Shown piece by piece: positions 54,086 through 64,000 of a DNA stretch of 64,000 bases. The stretch covers positions 4,807,001 through 4,871,000 of the forward strand of contig WPIO01000009.1 of NCBI GenBank assembly GCA_009760855.2. The letters run 5' to 3'. A model generated the notes under the pieces. That model had not been told where the DNA came from. It saw nothing but the letters and a program-made list of their open reading frames with translations, and searched no databases. The DNA is from Cristatella mucedo (Eukaryota; Bryozoa; Phylactolaemata; Cristatellidae). Within the stretch, counting starts at the first letter, position 1. Each line of letters opens with the position of its first letter. The position numbers were made by a program, and so were the translations under genes.

Positions 54086-54420
54086 ATAATTTTCAGTGTG
54101 GTTTGTGTTTCTATGTATGCATGATTCGATCATAGACTGGGCTCGCCGGCACACTGCTAGTGCAGGCAGACAGGTAGTGCCCTAAACCACCCCAGGGTCT
54201 AACAGCTGGTGGCTGTGGTCTAGGGACAGGCCGGTGCCCAGCTGTGGTCTGGCGGCTGTGGTTTATCCACAAGCCGGCTTTGTCCTCCCGCCAATTCACG
54301 GGATGAGTTGTGGCCGAGTGGGAGTGGGCGAGAAGGTAACGCCTACCTGGGTGAGGGGAGTCGAGTGGGAGCAGGGGCCGAAGGGAGCCGTGCGCCCTTC
54401 GGCTGCGTGCGTCGTCCAAT
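54086..54420. other. Inserted sequence splitting LINE-B copy B5
   Basis: About 335 bases of unassigned GC-rich sequence next to a LINE-A tail. Together (54086-54796) they interrupt B5. Confidence 0.6.
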
Positions 54421-54692
54421 GAACTAATAATAATAATAATAATTCACTTGATAAAGCGCCCTCAGAGAACTTAATCTCTCTCTAGGCGCTTTACATTTGC
54501 TGTAAAGTGAAATGCAATTGAATGGTAAGTAAAATCATGCTTGAAAAACAAACGAAATGAATAATATGGTTAAGGGTGACATGCACAGGGTCAACATGCA
54601 AATGTGGTTAGTGGCAGCATGCACAGTGTCAGCACGCACAAGCACATCAAAGACGAATCACAGGGACCCACTAAATGCTGTCCTAAATAGGT
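54421..54692 (-). mobile_element. LINE-A copy A12, 3' tail inside LINE-B
   Basis: Reverse-oriented TAA repeats, the hairpin tail (TTGATAAAGCGCCCTCAGAG) and 3' UTR as far as CACTAAATGCTGTCCTAAAT. Confidence 0.85.
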
Positions 54693-54796
54693 GAACTGTT
54701 GGTGTTGGTCATCGGCTGGCTCTCTGCTGTGCGAACCGAACGACATTCAGCGGTCCTGAGCTGCTAATTCCATGCTGCTCACTACCTCAACTGCTC

Positions 54797-54969
54797 TCAT
54801 GACTCTGCTAAGCTTCCTACTTTCTCTTTGTTGCGTGAGACGAAGTTTGTTGGCTACCGAATGCGTACCGAAAGCCGCTTAGGCTGTGAGTGCGCTACAC
54901 AAAACTCCCCCGCGTAACACCAACATTATCTTTATGGCTTTGTGGAGTTACAGACGGAGATACATTACA
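54797..54969 (+). mobile_element. LINE-B copy B5, resumed 3' end
   Basis: ATGACTCTGCTAAGCTTCCT onward aligns with 46215-46320 of B3, then runs to the family 3' end ACAGACGGAGATACATTA. Confidence 0.8.
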
Positions 54970-55590
54970 TGAGGTGGCTGAAACTTGTGCACGAGTTCTG
55001 GTAGGTATGCTGGACCCAGCCATCGCGGGCTTTTTCGGTCAGCGTAAAAACTTTATTCTGTAGCGGACGATCAACCGGAAATCATCGAAGCTCCTTCTGC
55101 AATTGAGACACATGGCTGAACCTCTGAGATTTTTTAACTAGCCTTGCAACCATATTTATCCCCGGCTGCAGTGGCCTAATGACTTTATTTGGTAGTCAAG
55201 CCAAAATATAACTGCAATAATCTAGCTTCGAGACAATCAATGTGGTAATTAAATTTAAAACCACACATATTCTTAGATATGGATCGGAATTGTTGGTTAT
55301 CTGTTGAGGCAGTCTTTTTTATGAAACTTTAAAAATTGAGCCAGTTGTCCAGGACGACACCCACATTTTGAGCACACGGCGACGGTTGTACAACAGCGCC
55401 ATCTATTAAAAGCGAAAAATCTCCATACCCAGCTAAAAAGGTTGGGGGTCCTATGAGTACCGATTATGTTGCTATGAATAAAGGCATAGATTGAGATACG
55501 ATTTTAAGTATTTTCTGGAGCTAAACGTTCGTGCAAGATTGGTAAACTTAATACCGTGGGCATGCTATTAAGAATAGGTGCATCCCCATT
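54970..55590 (-). mobile_element. Old LINE-B RT fragment (B6)
   Basis: Minus-strand reading with stops: ARLLQLYFG/DYCSYILA region, then NKVIRPLQPGINMVARLVKK, RFSHVSQLQKELR and TLTEKARDGW. It aligns with PKKATRPLQLTMNMAGRLV and following in B5. Confidence 0.7.
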
Positions 55591-57560
55591 GGACTAAACA
55601 TGTAAGATGCTAAAAGGCACCGAGCTATTGTCAGCACTACCTCTGAATCCTAAGGAGTTTTTGTCGCATTTACAACTTCAAAAATTGAAAAATAAACAGG
55701 ACGGCTTGATTGCACGACTAACGGCTAAGGCTAAAGAAACGAGCTGGCGTTACAATATATTTTGTATGTTGCGAAAAGAAGAGACGAGAAGAGTAAAAAT
55801 CTCGGTGCTAATTTGTTCACAAGCAGTAGAGTACAAATAAAGTAGGATACTTACGTCGAGTAAATGTAATTCCATGAGAGGCCTATAACACGGTAGATCT
55901 ACTTAAGGGAACTAACACTAACATGGCGCGCTATAGATATGGCAGAGGTAGTGGGGAAATAATCGTAGGGTCGAGGAGCAGTTTATATTTGTATGGAATA
56001 TCGTGCTGTCTATTGCAAGAATAGCTGCAACGGAGTAAAAGAAAAAATGCAAAGAAATAGTAATTGCTTTTGATGGTAGTTATATCTTATCTACATGTAA
56101 AATTAAACTGTTTGTATATGGTAAGGCTGGATCTGCTTATAAATGATCTGGGACACGCTGCTCCCTAAGCATTTGAATCGTTTCTTGTGAACCCTGTAAT
56201 GAAGATGAAATTAGATGAATCAGGAAATTAGATGATCAGGAAATTAGGACATTATTAGGACATTAGATCAAGAAATTAGGACATTAGATGAACCCTGTCC
56301 CGAAGACATTAGTTGAATCAGGAAAGAAAGCGTCGCCATAGTTCTCCAAAACCGCTAGATACAGGTAAGCTATATTTAGCACAACGAAGGTTAACGCAAA
56401 ATATCCTAAAGCAGCAGTACCAACCGGACAACTCTGCTGAGGTGAAGAGGCAAGATATGTCGACGACGTGCGTTTTGGTAGCACTAGCAACACTTGAGCA
56501 GCTTCCTGATCGTTACAAGAGCACTAACGCTGTGGATATCGTTGTCATCTAGAAAGGTGACAGAAAGAGTTTCCGTGAAGTTCTAACGAATTTTCAATTC
56601 ATCTTCCGGCAGGATTTTTGCATCCTGATCGTCACAATCCGTTTTGGAAGGTGAAGGTCGGAGTCCGCGAAGCAGAGAAAAAATTATTTCCACATTACTA
56701 GGTAGCATACCCTTATATAGCATGACTAGGTTCCATCGAGAGCAGCTCGCGATGACCGTCGTTTGCCAATATTTTATTCCGCTTTGCGTGCCGTGTTTTC
56801 AGACGTTACATAATATTGGTCTATTTTTCCTTTTGTATTATTGATTGAGCCCCGAGCTCTGCTGCGGTACTAGAGTCACGAAAGATCACCAAGTTCTACT
56901 CTCTGGCCTCAAGTGTGCATAGGTTTCATTGAACTGAATCACGTGACATATTGAAGATGCCAAAGTCCTAGTTAAGCATCACTATAGTGGATTGCTCGTT
57001 GTTGTGCTCCATAGCAAAACAAGTAAACGCGATTGCTTATGAGCGATTTAAATAAGCGATATAAGTCTTATACTCGAACGGATGAAATGGATAGAGAACA
57101 ATTTTTTATTTTGTCCATTTTCAAAATTCCCAGCCGTGCTTTTAACTCGGAGGGTTTGTGAGCTGCAGGCAAGTACTTTCCGTTGGCTTGGACAGTGGTT
57201 TGTTACAAATGGCTAAACCTGCAGCAAGATCTATGATCTGATAGCAGCTCGCCGGCTTTCGGGTTTGCTACGTACCGAATGAGCCCCATTAACTACTCCG
57301 TTTAAGCCACTTTGGCTTGCATATTTGCCAGCCGACGCGACGACCTTTTAAGGGCAGGGCAGAACCTTGAAGTTGCCTGGCTATCAAAACTTAGCAGGTT
57401 GCACACCTCTCGCAGATACTGTAGCTGGATTCACCGAGACCGCAATCCGGCAGCCTCGCGCTACGCATTCGGCGCTTTTGCGTAATCGTTGGTAGTTCTA
57501 GAGTCTGTCAGATAAGTAATTCGCCAACGAATGCCATTGTTAAGCTCTTAAGTCACGTCG
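55591..57560. other. AT-rich unassigned region with short plus-strand frames
   Basis: Frames at 55607-55840 (LHLQ-type, lysine-rich), 56313-56552 and 56644-56844 run on the plus strand but have no recognisable domain, and splice links are not evident. Near 56200-56300 there are imperfect repeats of GAAATTAGGACATTAGATGA. Confidence 0.35.
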
Positions 57561-57569
57561 ACTCCTATC

Positions 57570-59300
57570 GTGATGAGTGATTCTAGCCAGGCCGGTAGGC
57601 TGGCGGCTAAGGCGACCAAGGCGGGCTCATTTAGGAAGGCTGGAGGCGACCCGGAAGAGACGCGTCTCCTTCGGCCTTGGGCGGAAGCTCGGCGGCTGCC
57701 CTCCCTGTCGGCCGACAGGCTTCCGCGGAGGGGCAGTCGGGCTTAAAGGGCGGCTGGGCGGAGCGCCTCGGGCGCGCCGCCTCGACGTCTATTCTCAAGC
57801 CGAGGCAATTGCCGTTCGATGGCGGGGTGGGGCGGGCTAGCGGGGCGGGCTGCGAAGGAGGAGGCACGCCTTCGGCGTTCGCCTCGGAGTCGCGTCCATG
57901 ATGAGACTGTCTTCTTCTTTTTTTGGAGCGACGGGGTTCCGCTTGATTTCTGCGTTATTGCACGAGATCAAAGCCGCTTCTAAACGCAATTCTAAAATAG
58001 CTCTTTCTATTTCCCCCAAAAGGTCTCCTCGAAAAGTCTGTCGGACGGCACGCTCGACGCGCAGCTGCAGGCGCCATTGCGAAATCGGGGAGCGGCTATT
58101 TTTGGCCAGCTGTAACGAACGCATCTGCCGCATGGCGCGCCTTCAGCTGCAGGCTCTCCGGAAATGAGAGTCATCACGACTATTTTTTTAGAACGCCAAA
58201 AACCCTCCCTGGTTTTTATGGGACGACTGAAACGATCCGCCTAGGCGTGCATCGAACTCTCAACCAGCCGCCGGTCACGCGATGTTTCCGTTTCCCCGAG
58301 CGCAGCTAGTTTCTGCTGCGAGGAATTTCGACGCCGCCTCTTACTTTAAGAGTCGCTCTTTAGGAAGTAGAACAAAACGCGGGGCGAAGAGCCACGCTGG
58401 CTATCCGGCCAGCGTACAGCAGCAGCACGCGCGTAGCGCGTCACCGGTCGGGAGCATCCCCTCCCACTCTACCTAGGCGGACAGGGTTGCGGAAGGCGGG
58501 GGCAGTTTCCGCTCTCGGCTTCTCTCGCGTCCAAGCACGCGCTGCTCGCTGGCGTCGCGCGCACATTCCGACCGAGAGGAGAGTGTGCCGGCCGACGTCA
58601 GCCGCTCTTGCCGCGGCACGCCCGCGAAGGTCTGCGGCTCCGGTTGCGGGTCAATGTCAGTACACTAGGGTCGGGTAACATGGCGGCGCTTTGTTGGTGG
58701 TGATCGCGCAACGTCTAACGGCTTCTTTGGCGTTTAACGGAGCGACCGTCCCCAACGGTGACTATATTTTCTTAGCGATATACTTATGCAGCGACTGCGG
58801 TCTTTATCTGCGCGGGCACTGCTAGCGTTGCTCGGCGTACTCGTCTTGAAGCGAAGCGCGCTTACGACGGCCGCCTCGCCTTTGCCTCGCTCGCTCGCTC
58901 GCTGTGCTGGAGTGCACTTCAACCGCCGGCCGGTCCGTTGTCCGACCCCTTCGTAAATTCTTAGCGTCGCTGGCTTTTGGATGTCGCCCGATCTTCGCCA
59001 TCGTCGCGGGGCGGCCGGGTAGCTCTCTATTGTGAGTGGTTGGATTTCGCGAATCGCTCGCCTGACCGGGTTAGTTTGGAGCCTGTCAGCGTGACCGATC
59101 TGTTGTCAATGGCCGTCGCTCGGCCGCTCTATCGGCTTCTCCGCGCGCCAGCCGATCGCCTGCCGAGCGCCGTTCTTCGCGGCGACTGGGACGGCGGCGA
59201 TCGTCAGCCTCCGGCCGCCACTGGCAGCCGTGCTGATGTGTTTGGGACACGTCGTCGTCGGGCGTGCCGGTGTCTGCTGTCCTCACGTCCTGTGTGACAA
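57570..59300. promoter_or_regulatory. CpG-rich block, promoter-like
   Basis: The only long stretch where CpG is frequent (for example GCGCGCCAGCCGATCGCC near 59150). It contains AACATGGCGGCG at 58678, similar to the YY1-type ATGGCGGC motif seen at transcription starts. Direction and gene are unknown. Confidence 0.4.
57837..58133 (-). CDS. Uncharacterised 98-residue open frame in the CpG block
   Basis: Minus-strand frame beginning MRQMRSLQLAKNSRSPISQW and including ERAILELRLEAALISCNNAE, then an acidic/basic tail (APKKEEDSLIMD). The middle has an amphipathic helix-like pattern. An in-frame TGA lies four codons upstream of the ATG. I do not recognise a family. It could be a first exon or chance coding in GC-rich DNA. 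Confidence 0.25.
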   Translation of the reverse strand: MRQMRSLQLAKNSRSPISQWRLQLRVERAVRQTFRGDLLGEIERAILELRLEAALISCNNAEIKRNPVAPKKEEDSLIMDATPRRTPKACLLLRSPPR

Positions 59301-59326
59301 GAGGACCAGCAACGGGCAAACGTCAA

Positions 59327-59403
59327 CTAAGAGCACGCTAAAAGAAGACCCTAAATATTTCTTAACTAAGAGCACGCTATAAGAAGACCCTAAATATTTC
59401 TTT
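59327..59403. repeat. Tandem duplication, about 39-bp unit
   Basis: AACTAAGAGCACGCTAAAAG plus AAGACCCTAAATATTTCTT occurs twice in a row with one difference (AAAAG/ATAAG). Confidence 0.9.
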
Positions 59404-59631
59404 TAAGTAAAGGTGATGGACTCTGCCTGGAGAGATCTCAGTCGACAGAGCTCAAAGCTGCGTCTACAACGGGGGGAGCTTTCTGAGAGTCGGGACACCC
59501 GTGAACTTGTCTAAAGTGCGACATTGCATCCAACCAGCCAGCCATGTCTACTCGGCGTTATAGTTCGGAATCGAGATCAGCCTCATTATCAGGCTCTGGC
59601 TGGCACACACTCTCTCACGTGGCAACGAGGC

Positions 59632-59705
59632 CTTTGCAAATGTAAAGTGCCTAGAAAAAGATTGAGTTCTCTGATAGCGCTATATCAAATGTATTTTTAG
59701 TATTA
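59632..59705 (+). mobile_element. LINE-A-type 3' tail only
   Basis: GCAAATGTAAAGTGCCTAGA, then AAAGATTGAGTTCTCTGATA and GCGCTATATCAAATG. No upstream LINE sequence is seen, so this is another tail-only or highly truncated copy. Confidence 0.65.
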
Positions 59706-59709
59706 TCCC

Positions 59710-60235
59710 GGAAATGTGGAGGAAGTAAAGTCTCTCGTTTGGCAGCAAATGGAAATGGGGCCGTGCTCTATCTGCTGCCACCGACATACGATTGTATACC
59801 AGTCATCGAAAGCAAATTTAGCCGTAATCCTTGTACAGGCAGCTTTCTGTATCGGTAAATTCCCGTATTCTGAACTCTAGAAGTCCAACAGACTTGTCTT
59901 CACACGTAATGCCTCGTTTATAAAGATGTCGTCCGTGCAGCATTTTGGGGTCTGTTCCCAATAGCTCGGCTTTCTCAGAAGTCCGTGGAGGAGGATCTAC
60001 CACCAAGAAGCAGGCTGCCCAGCTACTTCCTTGAGACCGACCTGCGAGACGCAGATCCTCCTCGGCAGAGACCCCATGTCTTGCTGCGCATGTAGCCGCC
60101 GAGCGAGTTGGGCCCAGTCGTGACAGTTGAGGCGCAGGTGTGGCCGAGTGCAGAGCTTGATGCAGATGGGACGGTCGGCCGGTTCGACCTGAGCGCCAGG
60201 CATTTTCTTGTGGCTGCCATTGATCCCATCATTGA
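59710..60235. other. Unassigned sequence
   Basis: No coding or repeat signal recognised. Confidence 0.4.
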
Positions 60236-60239
60236 ACCC

Positions 60240-60365
60240 AGCCTGGCTCCTCTGCTTCCCCTTCCGCCCAGAAACTGGGCAGATACAAAAGTTGCCCCCT
60301 ACAGGACGCAAAACCATGACCTGGGTCGTCAAGTGCGAGCACCTTAACCGTGGGCTGGGGCCTGC
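60240..60365 (-). mobile_element. SINE-1 relative, diverged
   Basis: Reverse-oriented: GGACGCAAAACCATGACCTG (B-box complement, degenerate), GTCGTCAAGTGCGAGCACCT and TTAACCGTGGGCTGGGGCC (A-box complement). Confidence 0.5.
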
Positions 60366-60890
60366 AGCATTCACTTTCTGTTAAATCAGATGAGTTCATT
60401 GCTGTACAGAGTCGCCGGTATAGCATGCTTGCTTGGTGCCTTGACATTTTCTTATAACTTGCACTGTGTTTACGTGTAAGCAGATGGGCTCTCTTTCTTG
60501 CGGTGTCGTGGGGTATTCTTTTCATAGATCGCTGCAGCTGCGGTCGGCAGCTCATTGTGTTGCTCGTTGTCGAAATCTATGTATTGAACCACTGTTGGCA
60601 ATCGACAGTGTCGATGCACCAACCCCCCCCCCCCCCCACTGCGCTGCATGCGATTGGCAGGCAGACAGTTTCCTTGTGATGGACCAACTCAGCATCGTCG
60701 GCCGGCAGCTGTTCAACCGTGCCTGCAGATCGTACCTGTAAACTCGGCGCCAGGGCACTGCACTGCTTGGTTTTTCTGCTGGCCGAGCAGCCGAAAACAT
60801 GGCAAATAGCGTCGCGTAGCTGAAAACTAAATAGTGAGACGCTTGCAGCGCTCGAACAGATGACGAGAGAGAGCGTGTCAGTCACTTAGT

Positions 60891-61150
60891 CGCTGTCGTT
60901 GTATCGAGTACCCGTCCTCCGCCATTGGACGACAGCCTCGTGGTCGCTAGACGTGTCAGCTGAGCCTTTGTCGGGGCTGCTGCTGCTGGGGGGGGGGGGA
61001 GTCTTCGAATCTGACGATCTTGCGAGCAGCAGCTGGCTGACATTGCCTTCTGGCTCGGGAGCTGCAGCCGCCACCGCGAGCACCGGCTGCTCAGCAGACA
61101 GTGCTCGAAGTGGCAGGGAATCGATTGGTGCAGCCACTGCTGCAGCTTTG
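60891..61150 (-). CDS. Possible 3'-terminal exon of an unknown gene
   Basis: Minus-strand frame of which the last 85-90 codons read as a coherent serine/proline-rich C-terminus: SLPLRALSAEQPVLAVAAAA, NVSQLLLARSSDSKT, a proline run encoded by a C-tract, then SSDHEAVVQWRRTGTRYNDSD and a stop. A candidate acceptor CTGCAG/CAG lies near 61140. No family is recognised and chance cannot be ruled out. Confidence 0.2.
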
Positions 61151-61166
61151 CATCGCATTGCTGTGT

Positions 61167-61207
61167 GCTTTGTGTGTGTGTGTGTGTGTGTGTGCGTGCG
61201 TGTGTGT
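61167..61207. repeat. (TG)n microsatellite
   Basis: About 20 TG units with CG changes. Confidence 0.9.
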
Positions 61208-61209
61208 GG

Positions 61210-63320
61210 TGCTAGTCTCGCATGACTTGCTGCTATGCAGCAGCTTTGTATTTGTCGATGCGTCAATGGTGGAGTAACCGTTTCAGACGTTCTTGCTCGA
61301 CCTGCAAACTCGTGACTGGCGATATGAACAGGATGGCCGGCATGCAGCTACACTGGCCTGCGGCTGTTTTATGTATCGCGCTTGTGAGCGGTAAGCGTGG
61401 ACCTCGGGCGCCAGCGGCGCAGACAGCTCCTGACCGGGGCATCGTCGGGCTGCATGCACCGTTCGTCTTGCTTGCGCAGTGTGCATCCTGCTTTGCGCAG
61501 CGTGCATCTTCGGTCCCCCCCCCGTCAGGCCCTGGTAGCAGCTGAAATTCGTTGAATTCATCCATTCCGTGGCACCAACTTTTCGCCGGCTAATAGTGCG
61601 ATGCCCGTCGGTTGGCACCGTGGTGGCGGCCGGATGTGATCCTTACCCCAGGCGTGCGACTGAGCCACTGGCAGCTTCCTCCCCACGTGACGCACGTATC
61701 TGTACGGGCATCCCAAATGCTGTCCACCGTGATAAGCTGTCGAGAAGCCTGGCTTGTTAAGCGCTCGCCAGCTTTCATTCTCGAGCTGTCGTATTCCCGG
61801 CTGTCATGCAAGAACCAGTGTGCGGTGACCTCGACCTTTGAGTAGCTGCGTGACGGCGACTCCTTAAAGGGTGCAGCGATCTTTTGTGTATCTGCATGGC
61901 TTACAAGAATTGGAGGCAGGTTATTTTGCAGCCTTTCCAGCAGCTGGATTTTTTCTTTTTTGTCTTAAAAGCCATCCTCTGCTACCTACGTCAGAGTGGA
62001 AGCACTTTTGTTTCCAAATATTGTTTTGCAAAAGAGATTTCGCCCTGGCTAGCTCGCTGCTAGCAAGGGAAAGACTATAATTTATAATAAAAAAAAAAGA
62101 TTGTAAAACAAGCAGCTGCTGCTGCCCACCCGGTCGCATAGCATGCCGCAAGCCTCAGGTGCAGACTGTCGGCTGACCGCCCATGTCGGGACGCCACCCC
62201 CACCACCAACCTCCCCCCATAGAGAGCCGGGGAAGCAGAAGCAGCCCGGCGTGGCTGCAGCGCATATAGCGGAAATGCTTGTCAGCCGCTTGCTTGGCAG
62301 GTAGCCGGTAAAGAAAAAAGAGCAGAGGCCGGCTGCACGTGAGCATTCGAGACACTCTTTCTCGCACTGTGACTTGAAGAAGAGGCAAGTCGAGCCTCGT
62401 CTCCCTCGGCGTCTCCATAGACGGGTAGGCTTCAGGATTGGTTTGGCCTGCCGCGATCGATGTGAACGTTTTGGTGGTGGCTGGCGCTGCCACTGCCACT
62501 GCTACTGCCACCGAAGCAGCATGCCCTGCTCGTTGGCTTGCTGCCGCTTGGCAGGCAGTCGCTGGGGCGCTGCAAAAGGGCTTCGTCACCGGTTGATTCG
62601 CATTCACTTTGTCGTCCAATCGGTTGCATGCTCCCACGGGATGCGGCCTGTTTATCTGGTCGCCTCATCGGATGTGCGGCTGACCGTGGCTCAATTGGCG
62701 TCGTAGCGCTGCACCTGGGAGCACTGGCGGTGTCACTCCTCGTTCCGCTCGGGTGACCGAGCTTCCGGATCTTTATCGATCATGCACCCGTGGCATTTGC
62801 ATGCAGCGGCAGCGGAGGGCCGTTTTTGTGTCATTCGCTTACCGAACCGAGCCGAACGGGCCCCTCCTGCTTGGTTTTTGCGTGTGCCTGGAAGCGCTGA
62901 ACACAAGACCCAACCGGCTCGAGCGAGGACCCAACCGGCTCGAGCAAGGCTGGCCGAGCCACAGCCGTAGCTGTCACTCGATACTTGCGTCGTCTGCAGT
63001 CTGCTGGACTTGCTGCAGCAGGCCGTGCTCCATGCCATGCCACTGCCTCCCCGAAGCTGTATCCCCCACACAGCGAGCAAGTTGTACATGCTGCCAATGA
63101 TGAGCTATGCCACTCATCCACTCCCCCCCCCCCGACCGGCATGGGACGGCGATGGCGGCGTGCCTCTCAATGGCCATGCTTCCTGCAGTGCTTATCATGT
63201 CGTGGAAAGTGTTCGGCATTTCATTTGCTCTCAGAGGCTTGCCCTCCTCTGGATCTTATCCCCAGATTCAAGGTTCACAAACTCCACGATGCGACTCGTC
63301 GGTGAAGTTTGTCGGTTTGA
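61210..63320. other. Unassigned GC-moderate sequence
   Basis: Many overlapping frames on both strands but none with recognisable domains. It contains a 20-bp tandem duplication (GACCCAACCGGCTCGAGCRA) at 62905-62948 and several C-runs (61517, 63123). Confidence 0.35.
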
Positions 63321-63330
63321 GTTCTAAGGT

Positions 63331-63860
63331 TTTGTCGCTCACTTTTAGGTCTCTTCATTCTATGGCTCCAGCCTATCTGTCAGATATACTACCCCATCAG
63401 GCCAAGCATCGTACCACCCGCTTTTCGGAATCCAACAGTCTAGAAATACCTCATACAAACCTTAAATCCTTTGGAGACCGTGCATTTAGTTCATATGCTC
63501 CCAAAGCCTGGAACTCCCTCCCGACCTGCGTCAGAACATCCCCTGACCTGACCACATTTAAAAGGAACCTAAAAACACACCTATTTAGGACAGCATTTAG
63601 TGGGTCCCTGTGATTCGTCCTTGATGTGCTTATGCGTGCTGACACTGTGCATGCTGCCACTAACCACATTTGCATGCTGACCCTGTGCATGTCACCCCTA
63701 ACCATATTATTCATTTCGTTTGTTTTTTTCAAGCATGATTTTACTTACCATTCAATTGCATTTCACTTTACAGCAAATGTAAAGCGCCTAGAGAGAGATT
63801 AAGTTCTCTGAGGGCGCTTTATCAAGTGAATTATTAATATTATTATTATTATTATTAAAC
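63331..63860 (+). mobile_element. LINE-A copy A14, 5'-truncated, well preserved
   Basis: Begins at TTTTGTCGCTCACTTTTAGG, the same position as A11. Encodes SMAPAYLSDILPHQAKH, APKAWNSLPTCVRTSPDLTT and LKTHLFRTAFSGSL and a stop, then the complete 3' UTR, hairpin tail and ATT repeats. The RT C-terminal frame is uninterrupted. Confidence 0.88.
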
Positions 63861-64000
63861 AGTGGGCTTTGTTGCCCACCGCCAGCAGGAGGATTGGCGT
63901 CCGCCCGCAGTCTTCTGCCTGCATTCTGGGTGGCCGATCGGGCTGCTTTGACTATGAACTGCTAACTAGAGGCCAGCTAGCTGAGTGAATGGTGTCCTCT

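Noticed and set aside
57577-57867. Arginine/glycine/alanine-rich frames in the CpG block
   Set aside because: Composition follows from the GC-rich DNA; both strands are open, which argues against real coding.
63451-63732. Recurrent antisense frame beginning near MNNMVRGDMHRVSMQMW (also at 2946, 31343)
   Set aside because: It is the reverse complement of the LINE-A 3' UTR and RT end; its recurrence follows from the repeat, not from selection on a protein.

Overview
This is animal nuclear DNA. The main gene has 18 short exons with GT-AG introns of about 100 bases to 6 kb. The rest is full of non-LTR retrotransposon fragments, tRNA-derived SINEs, DNA-transposon remnants and long dinucleotide microsatellites. 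No bacterial operons, ribosome binding sites or rRNA are visible. The phosphorylase protein reads like those of lophotrochozoan invertebrates (mollusc or flatworm relatives), but the species cannot be fixed from the sequence, so 'spiralian invertebrate' is an inference.

Two genes are certain, both on the minus strand. (1) A complete glycogen phosphorylase gene runs from the ATG at 42990 to the stop at 11254. I could place all 18 coding exons; their joined length is 2592 bases (863 residues plus stop), every junction keeps frame, and all introns are GT-AG. The N-terminal phospho-serine site and the pyridoxal-phosphate lysine are present. A poly(A) signal lies about 320 bases past the stop. (2) A single-exon KTI12 gene (279 residues) lies at 49627-50466 and encodes the P-loop ATPase that works with Elongator in wobble-uridine tRNA modification. 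The two genes act in unrelated pathways.

Layout: 1-11 kb is a repeat graveyard. It holds several LINE-A fragments (a CR1/L2-like family with a hairpin 3' tail ending in ATT repeats), LINE-B tails, SINEs, AT repeats, and a LINE-A endonuclease-RT copy at 8.4-10.2 kb carrying two later LINE-A insertions. 11-43 kb is the phosphorylase gene, whose introns contain LINE-A tails, SINEs, two SPIN/URR1-like hAT miniature elements, a 68-bp near-perfect palindrome, a CTG-type repeat touching a splice donor, and GA, CA, TC and AT microsatellites. 43-49.6 kb is 5' flank with a long TC tract, LINE-B fragments and a small foldback element. 49.6-50.5 kb is KTI12. 50.5-57.5 kb is mostly unassigned sequence with a cluster of LINE-B copies. 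57.5-59.3 kb is a CpG-rich, promoter-like block. 59.3-64 kb holds SINE and LINE tails, some weak candidate exons and a final LINE-A copy.

No convincing new biological system was found. The best leads are the SPIN-like elements (a family known for horizontal transfer), the tail-only LINE insertion, the shared LINE/SINE 3' hairpin, and the repeats placed against phosphorylase splice sites.
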